From Methylibium sp. NZG (GTDB taxonomy: Bacteria; Pseudomonadota; Gammaproteobacteria; Burkholderiales; Burkholderiaceae_C), in NCBI GenBank assembly GCA_001263235.1, contig LGRD01000018.1, forward strand, positions 124,001-188,000: a stretch of DNA of 64,000 nucleotides. The letters run 5' to 3'. The position numbers and the translations under genes were made by a program. The notes under the pieces were generated by a model. That model was not told the DNA's origin. It saw only the letters and a program-made list of their open reading frames with translations, and made no database searches. This document shows positions 27,668 to 37,200 of the stretch, piece after piece. The first letter of the stretch is position 1. Each line of letters starts with the position of its first letter.

Positions 27668-28462
27668 GTGAGCGCCGCCACCGAAGCGCAGCGCCAGCAG
27701 GCCCTTCTCGCCGCGCTGTGCGGGAGCGCCGACGACGCCCTGCGGCCGCTGCTGCAACAAAGCGGCGCGCGTGCGGCGCACGGCCTGGCCGCGTATCGCG
27801 CGAACGCAGCCGCGCTGGCCGACCGTGCGCTCGCGGCGGTTTTCGGCACCGTGCAAGCCATGTTGGGCGCCGACCAGTTCAAGCACCTCGCGCAAGCGTT
27901 CTGGCGTGCCTGCCCGCCCGAGCGGGGCGACTTGGGCGAGTGGGGCGCCGACTTCCCCGCCTGGCTGCAAGCCCACGCGGCCTTCGGCGACTGGCCGTAC
28001 CTCGGCGACTGTGCCCGGCTCGACTGGGCGCTGCACCGCTGCGAACGCGCCGCTGACGCCGAGTTCGATGCGGCCTCGCTCGGCCTGCTGGAAAGCGCCG
28101 ACCCCGAGCACCTGTGCATCGAGCTGATGCCGGGCACCGCCGCGCTCGCATCGGCATGGCCGCTGGCGACGATCCACCGCGCGCACCGCGCCGACCCGGC
28201 CGACGCGCCTGCCGCCTTCGCCGACGTGCGCGCCGCGCTCGCCGCCGGGCAGGGCGAGGCGGTGCTGGTGGCGCGCAGCGGTTGGCGCGCCCGCGTGCAC
28301 GCGGTGGACGCGCAGACGCTCGCGTGGACACAGGCGCTGCTGGCCGGCGTGGCGATCGCCCGCGCGCTGGCGCAGTCCGGCGACGGCTTCGACTTCGGCG
28401 CGTGGCTGGCGTGGGCGCTGCGCGAAGGGGCCTTGAAAGAAGTGCGCCGCCTCGGCGACTGA
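27668..28462 (+). CDS. bufC: DUF2063 partner protein BufC
   Basis: A 264-residue protein from a GTG at 27668 (GTG at 27635 is possible). The N-terminal DUF2063 helical domain is seen in QQALLAALCGSADDALRPLL, GLAAYRANAAALADRALAAVFGTVQAMLG, then CPPERGDLGEWGADFPAWL and DCARLDWALHRCERAAD. In bufferin and related RiPP systems this protein recruits the precursor peptide and works with the MNIO enzyme. It follows bufB by 34 bases. The start is uncertain but the frame and family are clear. Confidence 0.87.
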   Translation: MSAATEAQRQQALLAALCGSADDALRPLLQQSGARAAHGLAAYRANAAALADRALAAVFGTVQAMLGADQFKHLAQAFWRACPPERGDLGEWGADFPAWLQAHAAFGDWPYLGDCARLDWALHRCERAADAEFDAASLGLLESADPEHLCIELMPGTAALASAWPLATIHRAHRADPADAPAAFADVRAALAAGQGEAVLVARSGWRARVHAVDAQTLAWTQALLAGVAIARALAQSGDGFDFGAWLAWALREGALKEVRRLGD

Positions 28463-28617
28463 CTGGCAGCGCGCTCGCAGCCAGAGGCGGTGTCGGTCAG
28501 CCGCGGCTGCGGCTGCATGCGGCGGCCGTGGTATGAACCGGACGCAGCCGACACCGAACCTCCAGCCCCGCCCCTCCTTCGCCCCTCCTCGCGCTTTTTC
28601 ATCGCACCAAGAAGCCC

Positions 28618-29226
28618 ATGCTCGACCGCCTGGCCATCGACCTGCTCCGCCCCGCGCTCATGCGCGTGGCCCGCGCCTCGGCGCGGGTGGGCCTGCACGC
28701 CGATCAGGTCACGCTGATCGGCTTTGCCATCGGCCTCGGCGCGGCCGGCGCGATTGCCGCGCAGCACTACCTCCTGGGCCTGGCGCTGCTGCTGACCAGC
28801 CGCCTGTGCGACGGGATCGACGGCGCCCTCGCGCGGTTGAGCCAGCCCACCGACCGCGGCGCGTTCCTCGACATCACGCTCGACTTCCTGTTCTACGCAG
28901 CCATCCCGCTTGCCTTCGCGTGGGCCGACCCTGCGGACAACGCACTCGCCGCCGCGGTGCTGTTGGCTGCGTTCGTCGGCACCGCCAGCAGCTTCCTAGC
29001 CTTCTCGGTGCTCGCGGCCAAACGTGGCTTGACGAGCACGGCCTACCCGAGCAAAGGCATCTACTACCTGGGCGGCTTGACCGAGGCGACCGAGACCATC
29101 GTGTGTTTTGCGGCCATGTGCCTGTGGCCCGCATACTTCCCACAGTTGGCGATGGTGTTTGCGGCGCTGTGCGGGCTGACGATTGCAACGCGGCTGTGGG
29201 CCGGCTGGCAGGTGCTGTCGCAGTAA
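28618..29226 (+). CDS. CDP-alcohol phosphatidyltransferase
   Basis: A 202-residue membrane protein with about six hydrophobic segments. The catalytic signature D-G-x2-A-R-x8-G-x3-D-x3-D is present as DGALARLSQPTDRGAFLDITLD near residue 68. Enzymes of this class swap CMP on a CDP-lipid for an alcohol head group to make phospholipids. The alcohol cannot be told from sequence. It starts 155 bases after bufC and may be co-transcribed with the bufferin genes. Confidence 0.88.
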   Translation: MLDRLAIDLLRPALMRVARASARVGLHADQVTLIGFAIGLGAAGAIAAQHYLLGLALLLTSRLCDGIDGALARLSQPTDRGAFLDITLDFLFYAAIPLAFAWADPADNALAAAVLLAAFVGTASSFLAFSVLAAKRGLTSTAYPSKGIYYLGGLTEATETIVCFAAMCLWPAYFPQLAMVFAALCGLTIATRLWAGWQVLSQ

Positions 29227-29315
29227 CGCCGCCCCGGCCAGCGCGACCCAACCGCGCAGGCCACGGCTCGATCGAGCGTGTGAACTTCCCAGCCACGACA
29301 ACAAGAGGACTCCCC

Positions 29316-31490
29316 ATGTCACGCCGCAAACTGCTTCTGACCGGTGCGTTGATCGTGCTGGTCGGCGCGTTCTTCTGGTTTGATCTGGGCCGGTTCCTCA
29401 GCCTGGACTACCTCAAGCAGCGCCAGGCCGGCTTCGAGGCGTTGTACGCCGAGCGGCCGCTGCAGGTGATCGGCGCGTTCTTCGCCGTGTATGTGGCGGT
29501 GGCGGCGCTGTCGCTGCCAGGTGCCGCGATCCTGACGCTGGCCGGTGGCTCGATCTTCGGGCTGGTCGTGGGCACGGTGATCGTGTCGTTCGCGTCGAGC
29601 ATCGGCGCCACGCTGGCCTTTCTGGCCTCGCGCTATGTGTTGGGCGACAGCGTGCGCGCGCGCTTTGCGCAGCGGTTGGCCGAGATCGACAAGGGCGTCG
29701 CCAAGGACGGCGCGTTCTATCTGTTCACGCTGCGCCTGGTGCCGCTGGTGCCGTTCTTCGTCATCAACCTGGTGATGGGGCTCACGCGCATCAAGACCGG
29801 CGTGTACTACTTCGCCAGTCAGCTCGGCATGCTCGCCGGTACGGTGGTGTACGTGAACGCGGGCACGCAACTGGCGCAGATCGACTCGCTGCGCGGCATC
29901 TTGTCGCCGGGGCTCGTCGGCTCGTTCGTGTTGCTCGGCCTCTTTCCGCTCATCGCCAAGAAGATCGTCGACGTGATCCAGGGCCGCAAGGTCTATGCAA
30001 AGTGGGCGCACCTGAAGCCCAAAACCTTCGACCGCAACCTCGTCGTCATCGGCGCCGGTGCGGCGGGCCTGGTCACCAGCTACATCGCCGCGGTCGTCAA
30101 GGCCCGGGTCACGCTGATCGAGAGCCACAAGATGGGTGGCGACTGCCTGAACTACGGCTGCGTGCCGAGCAAGGCGCTCATCAGGACAGCCACGCTGGTG
30201 CGGCAGATGAAGCACTCGGCCGACTACGGCATCGCTCGGGTTGATGCCACCTTCAGCTTTGCCGACGTGATGGACCGCATCGCCCGCGTGGTGCGCGAGA
30301 TCGAGCCACACGACTCGGTCGAGCGCTACACCGGCCTGGGCGTGGACGTGGTGCAGGGCTACGCGAAAGTGGTGAACCCTTGGACGGTGCAGATCGACCT
30401 GGGCGAGGGTCGGATGCAGACGCTGACGACGAAGAGCATCGTCATCGCCACCGGCGCGATGCCCTTCGTGCCGCCGCTGCCGGGGCTGGACGAGGTGGGC
30501 CACCTCACCAGCGACACGCTCTGGGGCCTGCGCGAGTTGCCGAAGCGCCTGGTGGTGCTGGGCGGCGGGCCGATCGGCTGCGAATTGGCACAGAGCTTTG
30601 CGCGGCTGGGCTCGCAGGTCACGCAGGTGGAGATGCTGCCGCGCGTGATGGTGCGTGAGGACGAGGAAGTCTCGGCCCTCGCGCGCGCGGCGCTGGAGGC
30701 CGATGGCGTGCGCGTGCTGACGGGGCACAAGGCACTGCGCTGTGTGAAGGAAACAGGGCCGGACGGCGATCGCAAGTTCATCGTGCTCGATCACGCGGGC
30801 ACCGAGTTGCGCGTCGAGTTCGACCAGTTGCTGTGCGCCGTCGGCCGCGTGGCGCGGCTCAAGGGGTATGGCTTGGAGGAGCTCGGCATCCTCGACCCGA
30901 ACAAGCCGAGCCGCACGATCGAGACCAACGAATACTTGCAGACGATCTACCCCAACATCCTCGCTGCCGGCGACGTGGCCGGCCCGTACCAATTCACGCA
31001 CGTCGCCGCACACCAGGCGTGGTACGCCGCGGTCAACGGCCTGTTCGGCACGTTCAAGAAATTCAAGGCGGACTATTCGGTGATCCCGTGGGCCACCTTC
31101 ATCGACCCCGAGGTCGCGCGCGTGGGCCTGAACGAGCAAGAAGCGAAAGAAAAAGGCGTGGCCTACGAGGTGACCAAGTACGGCATCGACGACCTCGACC
31201 GCGCGATTGCCGACAGCGCCGCCCACGGCTTGGTGAAGGTGCTGACGGTGCCGGGCAAGGACACCATCCTGGGCGTGACCATCGTCGGCGCGCATGCCGG
31301 CGACCTGCTGGCCGAGTACGTGCTGGCCATGCGCCACGGGCTGGGGCTGAACAAGATCCTCGGCACCATCCACACCTACCCGACGATGGCCGAGGCCAAC
31401 AAGTACGCCGCCGGTGAATGGAAGCGCAACCACCAGCCGAAGCGATTGCTCGAATGGGTGGGGCGGTTTCACGCGTGGCGGCGCGGCTGA
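29316..31490 (+). CDS. VTT (TVP38/DedA-like) membrane domain fused to FAD disulfide reductase
   Basis: A 724-residue fusion from the ATG at 29316 (AGAGGA upstream). Residues 1-220 are a VTT/SNARE-associated membrane domain with the proline-bearing loop LSLPGAAILTLAGGSIFGLVVG and the RLVPLVPFFVINLVMG segment. Residues about 240-724 form a flavoprotein like mercuric reductase and lipoamide dehydrogenase: FAD fold VVIGAGAAGLVTSYIAA, redox-active disulfide GGDCLNYGCVPSK, NAD fold VVLGGGPIGCELAQSFARLGS, and AAGDVAGPYQFTHVAAHQAW. The pair of cysteines is intact. No MerA-type N-terminal metal domain and no C-terminal mercury cysteines are seen, so mercury reduction is doubtful. Similar fusions are known in Proteobacteria; the function is open. 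Confidence 0.9.
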   Translation: MSRRKLLLTGALIVLVGAFFWFDLGRFLSLDYLKQRQAGFEALYAERPLQVIGAFFAVYVAVAALSLPGAAILTLAGGSIFGLVVGTVIVSFASSIGATLAFLASRYVLGDSVRARFAQRLAEIDKGVAKDGAFYLFTLRLVPLVPFFVINLVMGLTRIKTGVYYFASQLGMLAGTVVYVNAGTQLAQIDSLRGILSPGLVGSFVLLGLFPLIAKKIVDVIQGRKVYAKWAHLKPKTFDRNLVVIGAGAAGLVTSYIAAVVKARVTLIESHKMGGDCLNYGCVPSKALIRTATLVRQMKHSADYGIARVDATFSFADVMDRIARVVREIEPHDSVERYTGLGVDVVQGYAKVVNPWTVQIDLGEGRMQTLTTKSIVIATGAMPFVPPLPGLDEVGHLTSDTLWGLRELPKRLVVLGGGPIGCELAQSFARLGSQVTQVEMLPRVMVREDEEVSALARAALEADGVRVLTGHKALRCVKETGPDGDRKFIVLDHAGTELRVEFDQLLCAVGRVARLKGYGLEELGILDPNKPSRTIETNEYLQTIYPNILAAGDVAGPYQFTHVAAHQAWYAAVNGLFGTFKKFKADYSVIPWATFIDPEVARVGLNEQEAKEKGVAYEVTKYGIDDLDRAIADSAAHGLVKVLTVPGKDTILGVTIVGAHAGDLLAEYVLAMRHGLGLNKILGTIHTYPTMAEANKYAAGEWKRNHQPKRLLEWVGRFHAWRRG

Positions 31491-31501
31491 GGGAGGAGTG
31501 C

Positions 31502-32269
31502 ATGAAGCTCGCTCGCATCACGTGGGCCATCGCGGCCGCCGCTGCGCTCACGACGGTCGCCGCGGTCGCGCCGTGTGCGGCCCAAGCACCAGCGCAGCCG
31601 GCTCCGTTGCTGTCGCCCCTGGCGGGCGCGGGCCAGACGCCACCCAGCCCGTGGCGCGTGGTCGGCGTGCCCAAGCAGGCGATGCCGCTGACGCAGTTCG
31701 CCGTCGTCGACATCGACGGCCGGCGCGCGCTGCGCATCGAGGCCGACAAGTCCTACGGCAACCTCGTGCACCCGCTGAACGCGCAAACACTGCCCGCCGG
31801 CCCGCGCCTGAGCTGGCAGTGGCGGCTCGACCGCCCGCTGCCCGCCGCCGACCTGCGCCGTAAGGACGGCGACGACGTGGCCGCCAAGGTCTGCGTGTTC
31901 TTCGACCTGCCGCTGGCGCAGATCCCGTTCGGCGAGCGCCAGCTGCTGCGCCTCGCACGCGCGACCACGCCCGAGCCGCTGCCCGGCGCGACCGTCTGCT
32001 ACGTGTGGGACACCCTGCTACCCGCCGGCACCACCCTGCCCAACGCCTACACCGCGCGCGTGCGTTACCTGGTGTTGCAAAGCGGCGAGGCGGCGGCCGG
32101 CATGTGGCAGCAAGAGCGCCGAGACATCGCCGCCGACTTCGTGCGCCTGTTCCGCACCGAGGCCACGCAGGTGCCGCCGATCATCGGCGTGGCCGTCGGC
32201 GCCGATGCCGACAACACCGGCGGGCGCAGCGTGGCGCATGTGGCGGGGTTGGGGTTGGGGCGTGAGTGA
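31502..32269 (+). CDS. DUF3047 periplasmic protein
   Basis: A 255-residue protein with GGGAGGAG before the ATG at 31502 and a Sec signal peptide cleaved after CAAQA. The DUF3047 features are PWRVVGVPKQAMPLTQF, ALRIEADKSYGNLVHPL, LSWQWRLDRPLP, DLRRKDGDDVAAKVCVFFDLPL, CYVWDTLLPAGT and a late GVAVGADADNTGGRS. The fold resembles carbohydrate-binding or jelly-roll domains and the function is unknown. It follows the flavoprotein by 11 bases and is probably in the same operon. Confidence 0.82.
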   Translation: MKLARITWAIAAAAALTTVAAVAPCAAQAPAQPAPLLSPLAGAGQTPPSPWRVVGVPKQAMPLTQFAVVDIDGRRALRIEADKSYGNLVHPLNAQTLPAGPRLSWQWRLDRPLPAADLRRKDGDDVAAKVCVFFDLPLAQIPFGERQLLRLARATTPEPLPGATVCYVWDTLLPAGTTLPNAYTARVRYLVLQSGEAAAGMWQQERRDIAADFVRLFRTEATQVPPIIGVAVGADADNTGGRSVAHVAGLGLGRE

Positions 32270-32395
32270 GGACTGTAGAGCGATAAACGTGATTGTCTTT
32301 GAGCGTGCTCGGACGTGTTGGTGTGCCGGTGTGACCGACGCGCGGGCATGTGGGATCTGCCGAGCGGCTTCATGCGTTGCCCGTCTGGCGGCCGT

Positions 32396-32779
32396 TCACG
32401 ATCCGACCCCGGCGTCCGTCACACTTGTGGTTGTGCCGTCGCTTGACGTGACTTGAGCCTTGATCACCGTCCATCGGCCGTTGCGCTTTTCTGTCTCAAC
32501 TCGCACATCGAACCTGCCGCGATTGCCGTCTACTTTGAAGGTGAAGTGCGCTTCACCGCTTCGATCGCCGAAGGTCGATCTAAACCCTTTGAACGGTGCG
32601 ACTCGGCTTGACTTTTGGGCGCCCGTTACTTGAGCTACGCGAGGGTCGTTCATGACGAACTCTTTGGCGAACTCGTACGACTCGCTTGTAAAAAGCATGA
32701 ACGTCGTAATCGAAATCGCAACGGCAGTCGCACCGAGATAGAGAAAGACGTGCCGCCGCATCGGGCGTTTGACTAGCAT
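32396..32779 (-). CDS. Membrane-anchored Coa1-like small protein, candidate immunity protein
   Basis: From the ATG at 32779, which overlaps the stop of the orphan Rhs module, the protein has 127 residues: one membrane segment (about 12-30, [20 protein letters not shown]), then a soluble domain with [48 protein letters not shown]. That pattern resembles the Coa1/Tim21-like family. The DNA is visibly less GC-rich than its flanks. Its tight coupling to the toxin tip makes it the obvious candidate for immunity against that tip, and a membrane location would suit a membrane-acting toxin. This role is inference. Confidence 0.65.
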   Translation of the reverse strand: MLVKRPMRRHVFLYLGATAVAISITTFMLFTSESYEFAKEFVMNDPRVAQVTGAQKSSRVAPFKGFRSTFGDRSGEAHFTFKVDGNRGRFDVRVETEKRNGRWTVIKAQVTSSDGTTTSVTDAGVGS

Positions 32780-33894
32780 TTGCAACCTCCGGGCGCAGAG
32801 CCTCCTCCACCGATCGACGCCTTAACTCCGCCTGCGGCGATCCCTTTCATGCCATTTCCGCTGAATTCATTCTTGACGCCAGCCTCGAAGAACGAATTCG
32901 CGCTGCAACTGTTCGTAGTCTTGCCGGCGTCAACTGAAGCGCCAAGCTGCGCGATCCCAGCGTGAACCCCGGCTTCTGCAAAGAGGCCGAGTCCCGCGGT
33001 CCAAGCCGAGCACTGACAAGGGGAATAGCCTGCCTGCTTTCCGAGAGGGTCAAAAGACCAGCCACTGCCCAGACCAAATCCGACCTTCAGCGAAGCAAAG
33101 CCTGATCCATTTGGATTCTGGCCGAAGGTTGCGGTAAAGCCGACCCCTGCATATCCCCCGAACTCGACCGACCACAGCCCCATGGCATCAACCCGGGAAA
33201 TCGGATTGCCGTCGACATACGCATAGGTATTCAACCCCCCCACCAGCCCAATCGGATCGGACTCGATGTACCTCCCGACCTGCGCATCGTAGTACCGATG
33301 CCAGTTGTACCAAAGCCCCGACTCCGCATCGAAGTACTGGCCGGGGAAGCCGATGTTCATGCCGCCGATCGAGTCTTGCGTGACGGTGCGGTCGAACGCT
33401 GCGTTCTGCGCCCGCCACACCGTGGCGCCGGCCGAGTTGGTCATCGCCTCCGGCCGCCCCAGGTGGTCGTTGTGGCTGGCGTAGAACTGGTTGTTGCGAA
33501 CGATGCCCAGCAACTCGCCGTCGAGCCAGACGTAGCTGGTGTTCACGGCACCGACCTCCGACAGCAACTCACCGCCCCGGCTGTGCACGTAGTTCGTGAC
33601 GATGCCGCCGCTGTTCTTGTAGACCCGGTGCCCGAACACATCGTAGCGGTAGCCCTGGCCGGCGCCGTTGATCGTCAGGGTGAGCAGCCGGTTGAAGGCG
33701 TCGTGCACGTAGCTGCGGCTGCCGTCGTGGCGTGACTCCCGCTCCAGATTGCCGACAGGGTCGTACACAAAGCTGCGTGACTGACCTGCGCCGCTCCATG
33801 CGGCAAGCCAGTTGCTGGTTGTGTCTCGCGTGAGCGTGTAGCTGGCGCCCTGGCGCGTGTGGCTGAAACGGTTGGACACCTTGTCGGCACGCAA
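32773..33894 (-). CDS. Orphan Rhs C-terminal toxin module (lacks the N-terminal cage)
   Basis: A 373-residue frame opening at a TTG in mid-repeat without a ribosome site. Residues 5-240 match the last part of the complete Rhs protein nearby (YD repeats, then the Rhs core end [34 protein letters not shown]). After that it has its own tip of about 130 residues, Gly-rich and hydrophobic ([44 protein letters not shown]) with five cysteines and an end GGCKC. This is the pattern of displaced toxin cassettes left by recombination in Rhs loci: silent until joined to a full-length rhs gene. Confidence 0.8.
   Translation of the reverse strand: MRADKVSNRFSHTRQGASYTLTRDTTSNWLAAWSGAGQSRSFVYDPVGNLERESRHDGSRSYVHDAFNRLLTLTINGAGQGYRYDVFGHRVYKNSGGIVTNYVHSRGGELLSEVGAVNTSYVWLDGELLGIVRNNQFYASHNDHLGRPEAMTNSAGATVWRAQNAAFDRTVTQDSIGGMNIGFPGQYFDAESGLWYNWHRYYDAQVGRYIESDPIGLVGGLNTYAYVDGNPISRVDAMGLWSVEFGGYAGVGFTATFGQNPNGSGFASLKVGFGLGSGWSFDPLGKQAGYSPCQCSAWTAGLGLFAEAGVHAGIAQLGASVDAGKTTNSCSANSFFEAGVKNEFSGNGMKGIAAGGVKASIGGGGSAPGGCKC
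33203..33887 (-). repeat. Duplicated rhs core segment, copy A (orphan module)
   Basis: About 685 bases that match 34698-35382 at a constant offset of 1495 bases, without visible insertions or deletions at the points checked, and with scattered substitutions. The duplication ends just where the toxin tips diverge. Confidence 0.85.
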
Positions 33895-33918
33895 GACTCC
33901 CCGCTGATTCTGCCGCAG

Positions 33919-34281
33919 CTAAACAACCCAGTATCGGCCGCTGCCGTCTTCGAAGGTCAGTTGCTCCGAGTCGGCCAACTCATCCGTCAGCGAAAGCGCG
34001 AGCGCCATCGAAGACGAGAAACGCAGAACTAGGTTGCCATGCTCCCTTTGCGCCGAGCTGAGCATCTCGCCAACTAGACTTTCGAGGACGTTTGGAAAAT
34101 TGCTGCTGTCGCTCTTGGTGGTCTGACCCCCTTTATCAAGGCTGGCTGGAACCAAGACCGATATTCGAGCCGCTCCGAAGTGAATCTGAAAGTAGTCCTC
34201 TACGAGAACTACAGACGATACCTCCTTGGCGCGCAATTCCGCCAAGGCCTCGACCAACGTTGGATTCGTGCTGCTGGTCAT
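33919..34281 (-). CDS. Putative immunity protein for the Rhs toxin tip
   Basis: From the ATG at 34281 (four bases after the Rhs stop) the protein has 120 residues, is acidic and soluble, and has no signal peptide: NPTLVEALAELRAKEVSSVVLVEDYFQIHFGAARISVLVPASL, ending FEDGSGRYWVV. It matches no family I know. A small acidic gene directly behind an Rhs toxin is the standard position of the cognate immunity gene. Its base composition is lower in GC than the surroundings, like the toxin tip, pointing to exchange of the pair as a cassette. Confidence 0.7.
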   Translation of the reverse strand: MTSSTNPTLVEALAELRAKEVSSVVLVEDYFQIHFGAARISVLVPASLDKGGQTTKSDSSNFPNVLESLVGEMLSSAQREHGNLVLRFSSSMALALSLTDELADSEQLTFEDGSGRYWVV

Positions 34282-34285
34282 CGCG

Positions 34286-37200
34286 TTACGGTCCAATTGG
34301 AATGTGCCACCATTCACTTGATTTGGGTACTGTCTGGCCTGAGTAAGGATTTATCGATTGACCAAGTGAATTCTGGTAGTTGACGTAGCCATTCGGATAC
34401 CCAGGTGACGGACCATTCGCAGAAGTTGGATTCATGACTCGCACGTTTGAAGTGGCAGGACACATGCCTGCGCCCCCGCTACCGCCCGTGTAGCCAAACC
34501 CGGTAGTTCTACCTGATGAATTAATAACTGGCACTGGACCCGTGGCACCCGAAGGGACGGGAATCGCCTGCCCACGCGCCGTGACAACGAAGTTTGGCGC
34601 TGGGCTGTATCCGCCACCGCCGATCGGCCCTCCGCCCCCACCCGTACCAACCGTCGCCTGTACGCGAATCGCTCCCGTCGGATCAAAGTAGTTGACTGGA
34701 TTTCCTTCAACGTACGCATAGGTATTCAACCCCCCCGCCAACCCGATCGGATCTGACTCGATGTACCTCCCGATCTGCGCATCGTAGTACCGGTGCCAGT
34801 TGTACCAAAGCCCCGACTCCGCATCGAAGTACTGGCCGGGGAAGCCGATGTTCATGCCGCCGATCGAGTCTTGCGTGACGGTGCGGTCGAACGCTGCGTT
34901 CTGCGCCCGCCACACCGTGGCGCCGGCCGAGTTGGTCATCGCCTCGGGTCGCCCCAGATGATCGTTGTGGCTGGCAATGAACTGGTTGTTGCGAACGATG
35001 CCCAGCAACTCGCCGTCGAGCCAGACGTAGCTGGTGTTCACCGCGCCGATCTCCGACAGCAACTCACCGCCCCGGCTGTGCACGTAGTTCGTAGTGAGGC
35101 CGCCGCTGTTCTTGTAGACCCGGTGCCCGAACACATCGTAGCGGTAGCCGTGGCCGGCGCCGTTGATCGTCAGGGTGAGCAGCCGGTTGAAGGCGTCGTG
35201 CACGTAGCTGCGGCTGCCGTCGTGGCGTGATTCGCTTTGCAGGTTTCCGACCGGGTCGTAGCCAAAGCTGCGTGACTGGCCGGCGCCGCTCCATGCGGCC
35301 AGGCGGTTGCTGGCCGTGTCTCGCGTGAGCGTGTAGCTGGCGCCTTGCCGCGTGTGGCTGGTGCGGTTGGACACAGTGTCGACGCCGAAGGCCTGGTTGT
35401 CGCCGCTGCGCGTGACCGAGGTCAGCCGGTCGTTGGCGTCATAGGCCAGGGTTGCATTGAGCGAGGGGGTCGCCGTTTCAGCGATCGAGCGAATGGTGTT
35501 GGTTTTGTTGAAGCCGTAGTACACGTCTTGCGCCCCCGAGCTGTACAGCCTGCTCACACGCCCGTCGGTGTCCAGAGTAACGAGCCTGGCCACACCGTTG
35601 CCGTGGCGCCAGGCATAGCGGCGGCTGGTGGCGGGCTGGTACAGAAAGCCGTTGGCCAGGGTCTGCCAGCTTCCGTTGATCAAGCCGGAGATGCTGGAAA
35701 TCCGGCCGAGGATGTCATAGCTGTAGCTCAGGCTCAGCCCGGTGGGGTAGGTCATGCCGGTCAAGCGGCCGTGGGCGTCCCACGCCCACGTGGTCGTGTG
35801 GTTGGCGCCATAGATGTTGCTGACCTGCTGGGCCAGTTCGCCGGCTGCGGTGTAGCTGTAGGTCAGGCCCCCGGTGTAGCTGGAGGTGCGGCTCAGACGG
35901 CCCTTGCCGTAGGTGCCTTCGTCATACATGAAGAGTTCCGTCCCGGTGGACGAGTTGCTGCGCGAAACCATGCGATCGAGCATGTCCCAGGTGTAGGTGA
36001 TGACGTATCCGCTGGCAAGCGATTCGCTGGTCAACCGGCCGGCGGTGTCGTAGGCGTAGCTCGTGGTTCCGGTGTCCGGGCTGGTCTGGCTGCGCTTCTG
36101 GCCGAAGCCGTCGTAGGTGTAGGTGGTGCGCAGGTTGCGCGGGTCTTGAATGGACTGCAGGCGTCCCTCGTTGTCGTAGGCGTAGCGGGTGATGCCGCCA
36201 TCGGCCGCGGTGGTCTTGGTCGGGCGGTTCAGCGCGTCGTACTCGTAGGAAGTGGTGCGGCCGCCGGAGTCGGTCAACTCGGTCACGGACTTCAGGTTGC
36301 CGTTGTTGTCGTAGGCATAGGTCCGTTGTTGGCCGTTGCTGCCGGTGTCGACCAACGGTCTGCGCAGGCTGTCGAATCGGCGTGTCGAAGAGAACTGACC
36401 CTCCACGATGGCGACCGGCGGTGTGGTGCTGAGCCCGGGCACACTGACGTTGGGCGTCTCTCGGCTGGACGTGGTGGTCATGGTGTTGCTGGGCACGTCG
36501 AAGGCAGATCGGACGTATTGGCCGTGGCGGTTGCCGACGTACTCCATCCGGCCCGCTGCGTTGTAGCGGTATCGATCGTAGTGGTCACTCGAATAGGCGA
36601 TGTCGGTGATCTGGCGGTTGTTGTTGTAGATGTAGGTCGTGCTGCGGTTGCCGTGGGGCAGGTACTGCACCGTGATCACGAGGTTGCCTTTGGCGTCGTA
36701 GGTGTAGTCGGTGATGACGCCGTTGGGGTCGGTCGTACGGCCGACAAGACCCAGGGCGTTGTAGCTGGTGAGGGTCGTCACGTGCCCTACCGGATTCGTC
36801 ACCGAGGCCAAGTTGCCCAACGTGTCGAACGAGTACGTGGTCGTTGCGTTACCCGCTGGCGTCGAGCGCGAGATGCTCTGGCCGGCGATCGCACCGTTGG
36901 CATGGAAGCTGTACCCGTAAAGCGTTTGCCGCTGAACGTTGTACTTCAAGTCGAACCATGTTTCTGATTCCAGCCTGCCAGTGGCCGGCCCTGTGGCGAC
37001 GTAGCCGTAGGCGACCTTGGCATAGGCCGTGCCCGCCGAGTCCTTCAAGATGGTTTCCTTGAGGTCCAGCGGGTTGGTCGTGCTCCAGACGTTGGTCTTG
37101 GTGAGCTGCGCCGTCGTCCCTGCCGCGACGACGACCTGTTCGAGCCGGCCACTGGTGTCGTAGCCGTAGTCGGTCTTGTTGCCGTTCCAGTCGAGCGTGT

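Noticed and set aside
29316-31490. Mercuric reductase MerA
   Set aside because: The disulfide motif is present but the C-terminal cysteine pair and heavy-metal domain are absent, and a membrane domain is fused at the front. No mer genes are near.
32780-32965. Short plus-strand frame opposite the orphan Rhs tip
   Set aside because: No ribosome site or motif; it is the complement of the toxin tip.
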